Positions 52,801 through 62,102 of a stretch of DNA of 64,000 nt are shown in pieces; the first letter of the stretch is position 1; the number at the start of each line of letters is the position of its first letter. The stretch covers positions 496,001 through 560,000 of the forward strand of contig NZ_JAPCIA010000001.1 in assembly GCF_026107375.2 (NCBI RefSeq). Direction: 5' to 3'. The notes under the pieces were generated by a model. The model was not told the origin of the DNA, did no database searches, and worked only from the letters and a program-made list of their open reading frames with translations. Both the position numbers and the translations under genes were made by a program. Source of the DNA: Sphingomonas sp. BT-65. Lineage in GTDB: Bacteria > Pseudomonadota > Alphaproteobacteria > Sphingomonadales > Sphingomonadaceae.

Positions 52801-53879
52801 TGCCGGGGGGCATGATCGGGATGGGGGACTATTGCAGGGGAGTCGCTGCGCTGGCGCTGGTCGCGCTGGCCAGTGGGTGCGTCCCGCAGGGTAGCGGTCC
52901 GCCGCTCGGCCGCGGCTACGTGCACGATCCGGACCCGACGGCCACGCCGCGGCACGAGACGGAGGTCGTCGCCCTGCCCGCGCCGCCGCCCGCCTGGGAA
53001 GCGCGCCCGGTCACCCCCGATGCGCGCACAGTTGCTGCATCGGTTTATGTCGTGCGCTCGGGCGACACGCTGCGTGGCATCGCCATCAAGACCGGGGCCG
53101 GATCGGAAGCGATCGCGCGCGCTAACGCGATCCCGCCGCCCTTCACCATCCGCGCCGGCCAGCGCCTGTCGATCCCCGGCGGCCGCTATCATCTCGTGCG
53201 CGAAGGGGAGACAGGGATCGCCATCGCGCGCGCCTATGGCGTCGCCTGGGACCAGATCATCGCCGTCAACGACCTGACCGAGCCCTATATCCTGCGCGTC
53301 GGCCAGCGCGTGCTGATCCCCGGCGCCGAGCGCCCGCGCACGCGCGAGGAGCGCGCCGCCGCCTTCCGCATCGACATCGACGACATCATGACCGGCGGCC
53401 AGCCCGCGATCGCCGAGCGCACCCGCCCGGCCCGCGCCACCGCCTCGTCCGCCCGCGTCCTCCCCTCGACCACGCCGGTGGCGCCGCCCGCCGCGCTCAG
53501 GGGCCAGTTCCAATGGCCGGTACGCGGGCAGATCGTCCGCCGCTTCGGCCCGGTGGCGAGCGGCGAGCGCAGCGACGGGCTCAAGATCGCGGTGCCGCAC
53601 GACACGCCCGTGCTCGCCGCCGCCGACGGCACCGTCGCCTATGTCGGCAGCGACATCCCCTCCTTGGGCGGACTCGTCATCCTCCAGCATGGCGGCGGCT
53701 GGACCACCGTCTACGGCCATGCCGGCCAGCTCCTCGTCCAGCGCGGCCAATCGGTGAAGCGCGGGCAGATGATCGCGCTCTCGGGCGACAGCGGTGCCAG
53801 CCGCGCGCAGCTGCATTTCGAGATGCGGCAGGGCCGAACGCCGGTCGATCCGATCCCGAGGCTTCCTGCCCGCCCTTAG
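52800..53879 (+). CDS. LysM/M23 peptidase lipoprotein (NlpD-like)
   Basis: 359 residues from the ATG at 52800; ATGs at 52812 and 52821 are also in frame, and the last gives the best signal (MGDYCRGVAALALVALASGC, lipobox Cys). Two LysM modules: 'YVVRSGDTLRGIAIKTGAGSEAIARAN' and 'HLVREGETGIAIARAYGVAWDQIIAVN'. The M23 domain begins near residue 235 (GQFQWPVRGQIVRRFG) with GLKIAVPHDTPVLAAADG, HGGGWTTVYGHAG and QLHFEMRQG. The H-x-D ligand is not in standard place (KIAVPHDT), so it may be an NlpD/EnvC-type activator of amidases rather than a peptidase. Coupled to surE. Confidence 0.87.
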   Translation: MPGGMIGMGDYCRGVAALALVALASGCVPQGSGPPLGRGYVHDPDPTATPRHETEVVALPAPPPAWEARPVTPDARTVAASVYVVRSGDTLRGIAIKTGAGSEAIARANAIPPPFTIRAGQRLSIPGGRYHLVREGETGIAIARAYGVAWDQIIAVNDLTEPYILRVGQRVLIPGAERPRTREERAAAFRIDIDDIMTGGQPAIAERTRPARATASSARVLPSTTPVAPPAALRGQFQWPVRGQIVRRFGPVASGERSDGLKIAVPHDTPVLAAADGTVAYVGSDIPSLGGLVILQHGGGWTTVYGHAGQLLVQRGQSVKRGQMIALSGDSGASRAQLHFEMRQGRTPVDPIPRLPARP

Positions 53880-53962
53880 GGCGCGCGGCGAATGGCGATT
53901 GGCGCCGGGGCTGGCCGGGGATACGATCAACCAGGTTGTTCGGATGAGCGGGAGGGTCCGGC

Positions 53963-54982
53963 ATGACGGCCGAGATGCGCGCGCTTCTGCTCACCCGCTA
54001 TGGCGGCCCGGAAGCGGCCGAGCTGCGCTCCGCTGCCCGGCCCATTCCGGGTCCAGGTCAGCTGCTGGTCCGTGTCCGCGCCGCGGGCCTCAACCCGGTC
54101 GATTTCAAGACGCGCGAAGGCAAGCTCAAAGTCATTCAGCGCTATTCGCTGCCCGTCGTGATGGGCAACGAACTCGCTGGAGTGGTCGAGGCCATGGGCG
54201 CGGGCGTCACGCGCTTCGCCATCGGCGATCGCATCTTCGCGCGCGTGCCCAAGAGTTCGATGGGTGCCTTCGCCGAATATGCGGTTCTGCCTGAACCCGT
54301 AGCGGCGGCGATACCTCCTTCGCTGGATTTCGAAACTGCGGCGGGCGTCCCCCTCGCCGGTCTCACTGCGCTTCAGGCATTGCGCGACGAACTCGATCTC
54401 AGGCCTGGCAGCCGCGTGTTCATCCCCGGCGGTGCAGGCGGCGTCGGCACCTTCGCGATCCAGATCGCCAAATGGCTTGGCGCCGAAGTTACCACCACGG
54501 CGTCACTCCGCGGCAAAGCGCTGGTCGAGCGGCTCGGTGCCGATGTGGTGATCGACTATACGGCGCAGGATTTCGCCGATCAGGTCCGCGATATGGACGG
54601 CGTGTTCGACTTGGTCGGCGGTGACACGCTCGCGAAATCCTTCGGCGTGGTGAAGCCCGGCGCAAAGGTCGTCTCGGTCGCTGCCCTGCCTGAACCGCAG
54701 ACCGCCTTCAAGGATCTGAACCGCGGCCCCGCCCTCGCCGCCCTATTCTGGTTGGCCAGCTACACCCTGCGCGCCCGTGCCCGCAGGCACGGCGCGACCT
54801 ACCGCTACCTGTTCATGCACCCAAGCGGCAGCGAACTCACCGAACTCGCCCGGCTGATCGAGCAGGGCAAGCTCGAACCCGTCATCGACCGCGTCTTCCC
54901 CTTCGATCAGATCGGCGAGGCCTTCGCCCATCTCGAATCCGGCCGCGCCAAGGGCAAGGTCGTGGTGCGGATAGCGGATTGA
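53963..54982 (+). CDS. NADPH-dependent quinone-oxidoreductase-like MDR dehydrogenase
   Basis: 339 residues. Medium-chain dehydrogenase/reductase without structural zinc: 'MRALLLTRYGGPEAAELR' start, 'LNPVDFKTREGK', then 'GVPLAGLTALQAL' and the nucleotide loop FIPGGAGGVGTFAIQIAKWLGAEV. It likely reduces quinones or enals with NADPH. Stands alone, after an 83-base gap. Confidence 0.88.
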   Translation: MTAEMRALLLTRYGGPEAAELRSAARPIPGPGQLLVRVRAAGLNPVDFKTREGKLKVIQRYSLPVVMGNELAGVVEAMGAGVTRFAIGDRIFARVPKSSMGAFAEYAVLPEPVAAAIPPSLDFETAAGVPLAGLTALQALRDELDLRPGSRVFIPGGAGGVGTFAIQIAKWLGAEVTTTASLRGKALVERLGADVVIDYTAQDFADQVRDMDGVFDLVGGDTLAKSFGVVKPGAKVVSVAALPEPQTAFKDLNRGPALAALFWLASYTLRARARRHGATYRYLFMHPSGSELTELARLIEQGKLEPVIDRVFPFDQIGEAFAHLESGRAKGKVVVRIAD

Positions 54983-55016
54983 AAGCCGTGCTCGCCAAAA
55001 GGGGAAAGCGTCCGGC

Positions 55017-55421
55017 CTAGCGGAGAAGCTGAAGCACCACGCCCATCACGCAATAGATCACCAGCCAATAGCCGGCGTCGATCAGGAACAGCCGCATCGA
55101 CTGCCGCGAGAACAGATAGTTCACGCCGAGCGATGTCACGATGAAGCCGAGCGCGATCCCGCCCGCGATCATCACGCTGAGGCCCAGGTCGGGGGCGCCA
55201 TAGGTCCCCAGCACATGATCGAGCACGAAGGACGCGATCAGGTTGAGCACGAATGCCGTACCGAAGATCAGCGGCATATTGGCCTTCGCCGCATCTTCCT
55301 GCGTGATGCCGCGCTCGGCCATCCATGCCTTGCCGAACAGCGGCCCATACCACAGCGCACCGACCGCAAACCCCGCGATCGCCGCCGCCAACACCGCGAG
55401 CCAGTGTATCTCCGTTCCCAT
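55017..55421 (-). CDS. DUF1761-family membrane protein
   Basis: 134 residues from the ATG at 55421. Four hydrophobic helices; the family motif is 'IAGFAVGALWYGPLFGKAWMAERGIT' followed by 'MPLIFGTAFVLNLIASFVLDHVLG'. DUF1761 proteins have unknown function. Two short perfect palindromes lie just upstream of its start. Confidence 0.85.
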   Translation of the reverse strand: MGTEIHWLAVLAAAIAGFAVGALWYGPLFGKAWMAERGITQEDAAKANMPLIFGTAFVLNLIASFVLDHVLGTYGAPDLGLSVMIAGGIALGFIVTSLGVNYLFSRQSMRLFLIDAGYWLVIYCVMGVVLQLLR

Positions 55422-55434
55422 GCAACCCTCCCCT

Positions 55435-55485
55435 GCTACACTTGTAGCGAAGGTATCGCAGTTACGGGTTGCTGGCAATTGCCAG
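55435..55485. promoter_or_regulatory. Two perfect palindromes upstream of the DUF1761 gene
   Basis: GCTACA-CT-TGTAGC (55435-55448) and CTGGCAATTGCCAG (55472-55485) lie 14 and 51 bases before the minus-strand ATG. The first, TACACTTGTA at its heart, looks like a small repressor operator. The second could be an operator or the loop after the neighbouring gene. No regulator gene is next to it. Confidence 0.4.
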
Positions 55486-55496
55486 AAGTTCCCGCG

Positions 55497-56231
55497 TCAC
55501 CGCGGGGCGAGGGGCACGAAGCCGTTGTCGGTGAGCTCCATTGCATTGAGATCAAGTCCCGAAGCGCGTGCGCCCTGGCGCACCGCTGCGGCAAGCTGGC
55601 GAAGCATCGCCGGCTTGCCTTCTGCTTGATCCATATGGGAACCGATCAGCGCTGCCTGGATCAGATGGGCCTCGGCCATCTCCTGCTTTGCGGCATCGCT
55701 CGCAGTCGCCATTTCGGGGACCGATGCCATCGCACGCGCGGCTTGGGCGCGCACCGCGGCGATCTGGTTGGCCGGTGGCGTGTCGTTGCGTTGGCGTGAG
55801 GCAAGCCAGGCGTTGAGCCACCAGATCGCATAGGCATCGGCGATGTTGTCGGTCCGCATGCCATAAGCGGAGAGCGCCCGGCCCATCTTTGCGATCACAT
55901 CGACGGAGGCGAACTCCTTCTCGAGCATCGCCGCGCCCTTGGGATCCTTCCTGCGCGACTTTTCCACGAACTGCGCGAAATTGGCGCGGCGCCGCTCGAT
56001 CGACGGCTTGTAGGTCAACTGCACCGCCGGCGCGGGGACCCCGCGCGTACCCCCGCGCCGGGTGGACGAGACCGTCTCCTTGGCGGCCTCCGTCACGCTG
56101 TCCTCCATCGCGTAGATACCCATTCCGGTCATATCCATCGCGCTTGAATCCTGCGCCGCGGCCGGAACCGCGAGCCCGGTGAACAACGGGAAGAGCACGA
56201 CCGAGCAGCGTTGGAGGTTCTGGAATCGCAT
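55497..56231 (-). CDS. Secreted hypothetical protein (possibly DUF6683)
   Basis: 244 residues from the ATG at 56231. A signal peptide (RCSVVLFPLFTGLAVPAAA, cleaved before QDSS) is followed by a helical domain with 'SIERRRANFAQFVEKSRRKDP', 'ADAYAIWWLNAWLASRQ' and 'QEMAEAHLIQAALIGSHMDQA'. The 'AYAIWWLNAW' segment recalls DUF6683, as far as I can remember. Function unknown. Longer upstream starts give no signal peptide. Confidence 0.6.
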   Translation of the reverse strand: MRFQNLQRCSVVLFPLFTGLAVPAAAQDSSAMDMTGMGIYAMEDSVTEAAKETVSSTRRGGTRGVPAPAVQLTYKPSIERRRANFAQFVEKSRRKDPKGAAMLEKEFASVDVIAKMGRALSAYGMRTDNIADAYAIWWLNAWLASRQRNDTPPANQIAAVRAQAARAMASVPEMATASDAAKQEMAEAHLIQAALIGSHMDQAEGKPAMLRQLAAAVRQGARASGLDLNAMELTDNGFVPLAPR

Positions 56232-56671
56232 CGACAATCTCCTGATAGCCCCACTCGACAACCTGGCCTCTGGCCCCTGACCCCTGACCTCGCCAGGCGA
56301 AAGGCGATTCCTGCGGACAAACTGATTTCGGCAGCGATGTTTCCCACTCACCATTGAGGAACGCGAAGAATGCGCCGCAAGCCCTCCCAATGTTGGATTT
56401 CATCTGCTCCATACTGCGCGATGGAACAGCGCATCGCTCGACCCGATTCCTGCCGCCGCGGCTCCGCGGCTCCGCAGGCGGCCCGCTGCAGCCTCGCGCC
56501 AACTCGCTCCACGCGTCGTCTGGCTTCGACCAACCCGCTCGGGACTTGGGGAGAGGGCAAATCGGGGGGGACGTAGTATGAACTTTGACAACTTCCAGCG
56601 TTTCCGCGCTCCGGCCGCTGGCGCCTGCCCTCTATCTTTTTCCGCGGAAATCCTTATGTGCGCGCCCGATC
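56232..56671. other. 440-base gap before rimO
   Basis: Between the divergent secreted-protein gene and rimO. It contains no convincing gene; short frames on both strands lack ribosome-binding sites or family likeness. The stretch around 56450-56490 has repeated GCGGCTCC units that could form hairpins. An in-frame start at 56585 would lengthen rimO by 29 residues unlike the family and is rejected. Confidence 0.5.
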
Positions 56672-58000
56672 ATGGCAACGCGACTCCCCGAAGCCCCCAA
56701 GGTGGGCATGGTGTCGCTCGGCTGTCCCAAGAATCTGGTCGACTCCGAGCGTATCCTGACCAAGCTCCGTTCCGACGGCTATGCCATGTCGGCCGACTAT
56801 GTCGGTGCCGACGTGGTGCTGGTCAACACCTGCGGCTTCCTCGACAGCGCCAAGGAAGAGAGCCTTGAGGCGATCGGCGAGGCGATCGCAGAGAATGGCC
56901 GCGTCATCGTCACCGGCTGCATGGGCAAGGAAGCGGAGGTGATCCGCGCCCGCTTTCCCAATGTCTTGGCGGTCACAGGTGCGCATCAGTATGAGGAAGT
57001 CGTTGGTGCCGTCCACGACGCCGCGCCGATGCCGCCCAACGCCTTCCTCAACCTGGTGCCCGACAGCGGCCTCAAGCTCACCCCACGCCACTACAGCTAT
57101 CTGAAGATCTCGGAGGGCTGCAATCACCGTTGCTCCTTCTGCATCATCCCCAGCCTGCGCGGCGACCTCGTCAGCCGCCGCCCCGACGCGATCCTGCGCG
57201 AGGCCGAGAAGCTGGTCGAAGCGGGCACCAAGGAGTTGCTGGTGATCAGCCAGGACACCTCGGCCTATGGCGTCGACATCCGCAGGGAGCCGCGGATGTG
57301 GAAGGGCGCGGAAGTGGTCCCGCACATGACTGATCTCGCTCGCGAGCTGGGCAGGATCGCCCCCTGGGTGCGGCTCCACTATGTCTACCCTTACCCGCAT
57401 GTCGACCAAGTCATCCCGCTGATGGCCGAGGGGCTGATCCTCCCCTATCTCGACATCCCCTTCCAGCACGCCAGCCCCGCGGTTCTGCGCACCATGAAGC
57501 GCCCAGCGAACGAGGCGAAGGTGCTGGAGCGCTTGCGCAACTGGCGCAGCATCGCGCCCGACATCACGATCCGCTCGACCTTCGTCGTCGGCTTCCCCGG
57601 CGAGACCGAGGCGGATTTCCAATATCTCCTCGACTGGCTCGACGAGGCCCAGCTCGACCGCGTCGGCGCCTTCCGCTTCGAGCCGGTCGAGGGTGCGGCC
57701 GCCAACGACCTGCCCGGCGCTGTGCCGGAAGAGGTCAAGGAAGAGCGCTACGCCCGCATCATGGAAAAGACCGCCGCGATCAGCGCGGCCAAGCTTCAGG
57801 CCAAGGTCGGCCGTACGCTCGAGGTGATCGTCGACGAGGTCGAGGATGAGGGCGCCAACGCCCGGTCGCAGGCCGACGCGCCGGAGATCGACGGCCAGGT
57901 ATTCCTGCGCGACGCCGGCCACTTGAAGCAGGGCGATATCGTCCGCGTGCGGGTCGAGGACGCCGACGATCACGATCTCTACGGAGTCCCCGTGACCTGA
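56672..58000 (+). CDS. rimO: Ribosomal protein S12 methylthiotransferase
   Basis: 442 residues from the ATG at 56672. N-terminal UPF0004 domain with cysteines in [29 protein letters not shown] and TGCMGKEAE; radical-SAM cluster C-N-H-R-C-S-F-C (residue ~149-156), '[14 protein letters not shown]'; and a C-terminal TRAM domain. It adds a methylthio group to Asp88 of S12 using two 4Fe-4S clusters. Confidence 0.97.
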   Translation: MATRLPEAPKVGMVSLGCPKNLVDSERILTKLRSDGYAMSADYVGADVVLVNTCGFLDSAKEESLEAIGEAIAENGRVIVTGCMGKEAEVIRARFPNVLAVTGAHQYEEVVGAVHDAAPMPPNAFLNLVPDSGLKLTPRHYSYLKISEGCNHRCSFCIIPSLRGDLVSRRPDAILREAEKLVEAGTKELLVISQDTSAYGVDIRREPRMWKGAEVVPHMTDLARELGRIAPWVRLHYVYPYPHVDQVIPLMAEGLILPYLDIPFQHASPAVLRTMKRPANEAKVLERLRNWRSIAPDITIRSTFVVGFPGETEADFQYLLDWLDEAQLDRVGAFRFEPVEGAAANDLPGAVPEEVKEERYARIMEKTAAISAAKLQAKVGRTLEVIVDEVEDEGANARSQADAPEIDGQVFLRDAGHLKQGDIVRVRVEDADDHDLYGVPVT

Positions 58001-58053
58001 GGACATGGCGGTTCGCGCTTGAACCGTCATTAACCGGGTTTAGGTGCGTAACG

Positions 58054-58965
58054 ATGCGTGCCCGAGCTCTCGTTACTACTGCCCTCGCTCCCGCTCTGTG
58101 GCTGGCGCTGGGCGGGATCCGGCAGGAAGAGGGCATCCGCAGCACTCCGATCGATCCCCTGACGATCGCCGACGACGATTTCGCCCGCCACCGCGACCCC
58201 GCCGAATGGCGGGGGCTCGCCGTCACCCAGATCGAGTTCCGCGAGGAGCGCGGCGCCTGGCGCCTGTTCCGCATCGCCAATCCGAAGAAACCCCGCGGCC
58301 CCTTCTGGTTCGTGCCGCACGACAATGAGAATGCCGGGTTTGAGGCCGCACTCGCCGGCGTGCGCAAGCATGGCGGCGTGGTGATTGCCGTCGATTCGGG
58401 GATCGCCGAGGACGGCAAGCGCCGCAATGCCGCGGTCGATCGCGGCCGCCCGATCGATCCCAACCGCAATTTCCGCGACGGCTATCCGCGCTACGCCAAC
58501 GCCATCCTTGCCGATTATGCCCGCGGCGCCCGTCCGATCATCGCGCTCCACACCAACTCGCCGGGCTTCGACACGGGGGCTTCGCGCTGCAACCAGTCCG
58601 ACCGCCCCGGCCGCGGCGAGGTCTCGATCCGCTTCTGCGACGATGTGATGCAGCCGCATCCCTCCCAAGGCCGCGCCTGGCCGTTCGACGATGACGACAC
58701 GCTCGCCTATGTCGCCTGGCGCAGCGGCACCTCGCCCTCTACCGCCTGGTGCGGGCGGGCGTTGGTCAATGCCGACTTCAACCTGGTGTTCGAGCGCGTG
58801 GCGGTCAGCGACGGTTCGCTGTCCAACTATGCGCTGCTGCGCGGGCTCGACTATGTGAATTTCGAGACGCAGGAACGCGGCCTCGAGCCCGCCGCGCTGG
58901 CGGAAAGCCGCAACCGCCTCACCGCGATGATCGACCGCGCGCTCACGCTGTGCATGCGCCGATAA
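58054..58965 (+). CDS. Secreted M14-like metallopeptidase, divergent
   Basis: 303 residues with a signal peptide (ALVTTALAPALWLALGG). The M14 carboxypeptidase zinc pattern can be followed: H89-x-x-E92 in VPHDNENAGF, N137-R138 in IDPNRNFRDG, H166 in IIALHTNSPG and a candidate general base E271 in YVNFETQERG. Cysteines at 179, 195, 233 and 299 suggest disulphides. Overall similarity to well-known carboxypeptidases is low. It may trim peptidoglycan peptides, as some secreted M14 enzymes do. A TTAACC lies about 25 bases before the ATG. Confidence 0.6.
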   Translation: MRARALVTTALAPALWLALGGIRQEEGIRSTPIDPLTIADDDFARHRDPAEWRGLAVTQIEFREERGAWRLFRIANPKKPRGPFWFVPHDNENAGFEAALAGVRKHGGVVIAVDSGIAEDGKRRNAAVDRGRPIDPNRNFRDGYPRYANAILADYARGARPIIALHTNSPGFDTGASRCNQSDRPGRGEVSIRFCDDVMQPHPSQGRAWPFDDDDTLAYVAWRSGTSPSTAWCGRALVNADFNLVFERVAVSDGSLSNYALLRGLDYVNFETQERGLEPAALAESRNRLTAMIDRALTLCMRR

Positions 58966-59005
58966 GCGCTTGGCGGCGATGCCCCAGGATGCTTACATCG
59001 CCGCA

Positions 59006-60391
59006 ATGACCGACCTGTCTCCGCTGCTTCAGCCCGATCGCGGCCAGCCCGCGCGCACCATCCACCTCGTCCACCCCGACAAATGGCCCGAATGGCTCAA
59101 GGCCCAGCCGCCCCGCGTGCGCACCGCGATCGCCGCGCATAAGCTCACCGGCAAGGCGGGCAACCGCGCGGTCCTGCCCGGCGACAAGGACGACGTTTGG
59201 TCGATGCTGCTGGTCTGCGACGAAGCCGAGACCTCCCCCTTCCGCATCGCTTCGCTCGGCGAGCAGCTGCCTGCGGGCACCTATCGCCTGGCCGAGGGCG
59301 AGCCCGGCGCCGCGATGCTCGGCTGGGTGCTCGCGCAATACCGGTTCGAGCGTTACCGCAAGGAGGAGAACCCCGCCGGCCCGCGCACGCTGTTGACCGG
59401 CGAGCCGGGCCGGATCGAGGAGACGTTGCGCCTCGCCGCCGCAACCTTCAAGGTCCGCGATCTGGTCAACACCGCCGCCGCCGACATGGGGCCCGCCGAG
59501 CTGGAAGCGGAGGCCGCGGCGCTCGCCAAGGCGCACAAGGCCACACTCACTGTCACCCGTGGCGACGCGCTGGAGCAGGGCTATCCGATGATCCACGCGG
59601 TCGGCATGGCCGCCGCGCGCGGGCGCGAGCCACGGCTGATCGAGCTCGAATGGGGCGATCCCAAGCATCCCCGCATCACGCTGGTCGGCAAGGGCGTGTG
59701 CTTCGATACTGGCGGGCTCGACATCAAACCCTCGGCCGGCATGCGCCTGATGAAGAAGGACATGGGCGGCGCGGCGCACGCGCTGGCGCTCGCCGGCGTG
59801 GTGATGGCGCAGCGCCTGCCCGTGCACCTCCACCTCCTCATCCCCGCGGTCGAGAATGCCGTCGCGGGCAACGCCTTCCGTCCCGGCGACGTGCTCAAGA
59901 CGAGGCTGGGGCTGACGGTCGAGAACACCAACACCGACGCCGAGGGTCGCCTCATCCTCGGCGACGCGCTCGCCAAAGCGGTCGAGGCCAAGCCCGTGCT
60001 GATCCTCGACTTCGCCACGCTCACCGGCGCCGCCCGCGTAGCGCTCGGCCCCGACCTCCCCGCGCTGTTCGCTAATGATGACGACCTCGCGAACGACCTG
60101 CTCGACCACGGCATCGCGCAGAAGGACCCGCTGTGGCGCCTGCCGCTGTGGGACGGCTATGACGAGATGCTAAAGTCCGACATCGCCGATATGGTCAACG
60201 CGCCCGACGGCCCCTTCGCTGGTCCGATCACTGCCGCGCTGTTCCTGCGCCGCTTCGTGCCCAAGGAGATCGCCTGGGCGCATCTCGACCTGTTCGCCTG
60301 GCGCCCGGCGGCAAAACCGGGACGGCCGAAAGGCGGCGACGCGATGAGCCTGCGCGCCGCCTGGGCGATGCTGAAGGGGCGGTACGCATGA
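59006..60391 (+). CDS. M17 leucyl aminopeptidase-family protein
   Basis: 461 residues from the ATG at 59006. The M17 catalytic domain has 'LVGKGVCFDTGGLDIKPSAGMRLMKKDMGGAAHAL' in parts and the metal/bicarbonate motif NTDAEGRLILGDAL; the N-terminal domain is divergent and short, closer to PepB. It removes N-terminal residues with two metal ions. Overlaps the next gene by ATGA. Confidence 0.92.
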   Translation: MTDLSPLLQPDRGQPARTIHLVHPDKWPEWLKAQPPRVRTAIAAHKLTGKAGNRAVLPGDKDDVWSMLLVCDEAETSPFRIASLGEQLPAGTYRLAEGEPGAAMLGWVLAQYRFERYRKEENPAGPRTLLTGEPGRIEETLRLAAATFKVRDLVNTAAADMGPAELEAEAAALAKAHKATLTVTRGDALEQGYPMIHAVGMAAARGREPRLIELEWGDPKHPRITLVGKGVCFDTGGLDIKPSAGMRLMKKDMGGAAHALALAGVVMAQRLPVHLHLLIPAVENAVAGNAFRPGDVLKTRLGLTVENTNTDAEGRLILGDALAKAVEAKPVLILDFATLTGAARVALGPDLPALFANDDDLANDLLDHGIAQKDPLWRLPLWDGYDEMLKSDIADMVNAPDGPFAGPITAALFLRRFVPKEIAWAHLDLFAWRPAAKPGRPKGGDAMSLRAAWAMLKGRYA

Positions 60392-62094
60392 CGAACTTTC
60401 GCAACGGCGGCCGCATCCTGGTCGACAACCTCGTGGTCCAGGGCTGCGACCGCATCTTCCACGTCCCCGGCGAAAGCTTCCTCGCGGTGCTCGACGCGCT
60501 GCACGACACGCCGCAGGTCGACCTGGTCACCTGCCGGCAGGAGGGCGGCGCCGCGTTCATGGCCTGCGCCGACGGCACGATGACCGGCAAGCCGGGCGTG
60601 TGCTTCGTCACCCGCGGTCCGGGCGCGACCAACGCCAGCATCGGCGTGCATGTCGCGATGCAGGATTCGCAGCCGATGCTGCTGTTCATCGGCGACGTCG
60701 ATCGCTCGATGCGCGACCGCGAGGGATTCCAAGAGGTCGACTTCCCCGCAATGTTCGCCCCGCTCGCCAAATGGGCGACGCGGATCGAGGACGCCCGCCG
60801 CATCCCCGAATATATCGCCCGCGCCTGGAACGTCGCGACCAGCGGCCGTCCGGGCCCGGTAGTGATCGCTTTGCCCGAGGACATGCTGCTCGACGAGGTC
60901 GAGGCGGTGGATCGGCCTCGGCTGGAGCGAATCGCGCAGGCTCCCGACGCCGATGCGCTTGCGTCGTTAGGCGAATTGCTGTCGCGCGCGGAAAATCCGA
61001 TCGCGATCGTCGGCGGCGCGGGGTGGTCGCAGGCAAGCGGTGCGGCGTTCGCAGCGTGGGCCGAGAAGCTCGATTTACCGGTCGCTTCGGCCTTCCGTCG
61101 TCAGGATGCGCTGCCCTCAGGTTGCGGCGTCTATGCGGGAAACCTGGGCTATGGCCCTAGTCCACGATTGGTCGAACGTGTCCGCAACGCAGATCTGATC
61201 CTGGCCGTGGGTGCGCGGCTCGGCGAGGCAACGACCGACGGCTATACGCTCATCGCTCCCGATCCGGACGCGGGCGCCACGATAATCGAACGCCTGCCCG
61301 GTGCAGTGGCGATTGCCCCTGCGGATCCGGGCCGCAAACTCGTTCACATTCACCCTGATCCCAATGAACTGCATCGCGTTTATCGAACCGATCTCGCGAT
61401 CTGCGCAGACATGAACCAGTTCGCCGCGGCGCTTGACGAAGTTCCAGTCGATCGCCTGTTCGCCGGAAGCATGGCAAACGAAGAATGGCGCACCTGGTCC
61501 ACCCCGCAACCGCGCGAGGGCGTCACGCTCGACCTTGGCCAGTGCGTCGCGGCGATGCGCGAGCGGCTCGGGCCGGACGAAGCGATCATCTGCAACGGCG
61601 CGGGCAACTTCTCGGGCTGGTGGCACCGCTACTGGCATTATGGCACGCAGCCCTCGCAACTCGCCCCCACCGCCGGTGCGATGGGCTATGGCACGCCCGC
61701 CGCGGTCGCCGCGGCGCTGCGCCACCCGGAGAAGCTAGCAGTCGCACTCGCCGGCGACGGGGATTTCCTGATGAACGGGCAGGAGCTGGCGACCGCGATC
61801 CAGCACGGCGCGAACATGCTCGTGCTGGTGATCGACAACGGTGCCTATGGCACGATCCGGATGCACCAGGAGCGCGAGTTCCCCGCCCGCCTCTCCGGCA
61901 CCACGCTGCACAATCCGGACTTCGCCGCGCTCGGCCGCGCCTATGGCTGCTGGGCCGAGACCGTCGAGCGCACCCCAGACTTCGCGCCTGCGCTCGATCG
62001 CGCGCTCGCGCAGAGCGGCGTCCGCCTGCTGCATCTCAAGACCGATGTGGAGTTCATCACCCCCGGCACCACGATCAGCGCGATCCGGGGCTAG
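60388..62094 (+). CDS. Thiamine-diphosphate enzyme, acetolactate-synthase-like
   Basis: 568 residues in three TPP-enzyme domains. N-terminal PYR domain with catalytic-type Glu region 'VTCRQEGGAAFMACADGTMTG', middle domain, and PP domain with AGDGDFLMNGQELATAIQHG through 'VIDNGAYGTIRMHQE' (GDG-x-N metal motif). Similarity is to IlvB-type and related decarboxylases, but lacking a small-subunit neighbour and lying beside an aminopeptidase, so it may not be the biosynthetic acetolactate synthase. Substrate unknown. Confidence 0.85.
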   Translation: MTNFRNGGRILVDNLVVQGCDRIFHVPGESFLAVLDALHDTPQVDLVTCRQEGGAAFMACADGTMTGKPGVCFVTRGPGATNASIGVHVAMQDSQPMLLFIGDVDRSMRDREGFQEVDFPAMFAPLAKWATRIEDARRIPEYIARAWNVATSGRPGPVVIALPEDMLLDEVEAVDRPRLERIAQAPDADALASLGELLSRAENPIAIVGGAGWSQASGAAFAAWAEKLDLPVASAFRRQDALPSGCGVYAGNLGYGPSPRLVERVRNADLILAVGARLGEATTDGYTLIAPDPDAGATIIERLPGAVAIAPADPGRKLVHIHPDPNELHRVYRTDLAICADMNQFAAALDEVPVDRLFAGSMANEEWRTWSTPQPREGVTLDLGQCVAAMRERLGPDEAIICNGAGNFSGWWHRYWHYGTQPSQLAPTAGAMGYGTPAAVAAALRHPEKLAVALAGDGDFLMNGQELATAIQHGANMLVLVIDNGAYGTIRMHQEREFPARLSGTTLHNPDFAALGRAYGCWAETVERTPDFAPALDRALAQSGVRLLHLKTDVEFITPGTTISAIRG

Positions 62095-62102
62095 GGACTG
62101 GA

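Noticed and set aside
56585..56671. Upstream start for rimO
   Set aside because: The extra 29 residues are unlike RimO N-termini, which begin shortly before [12 protein letters not shown].
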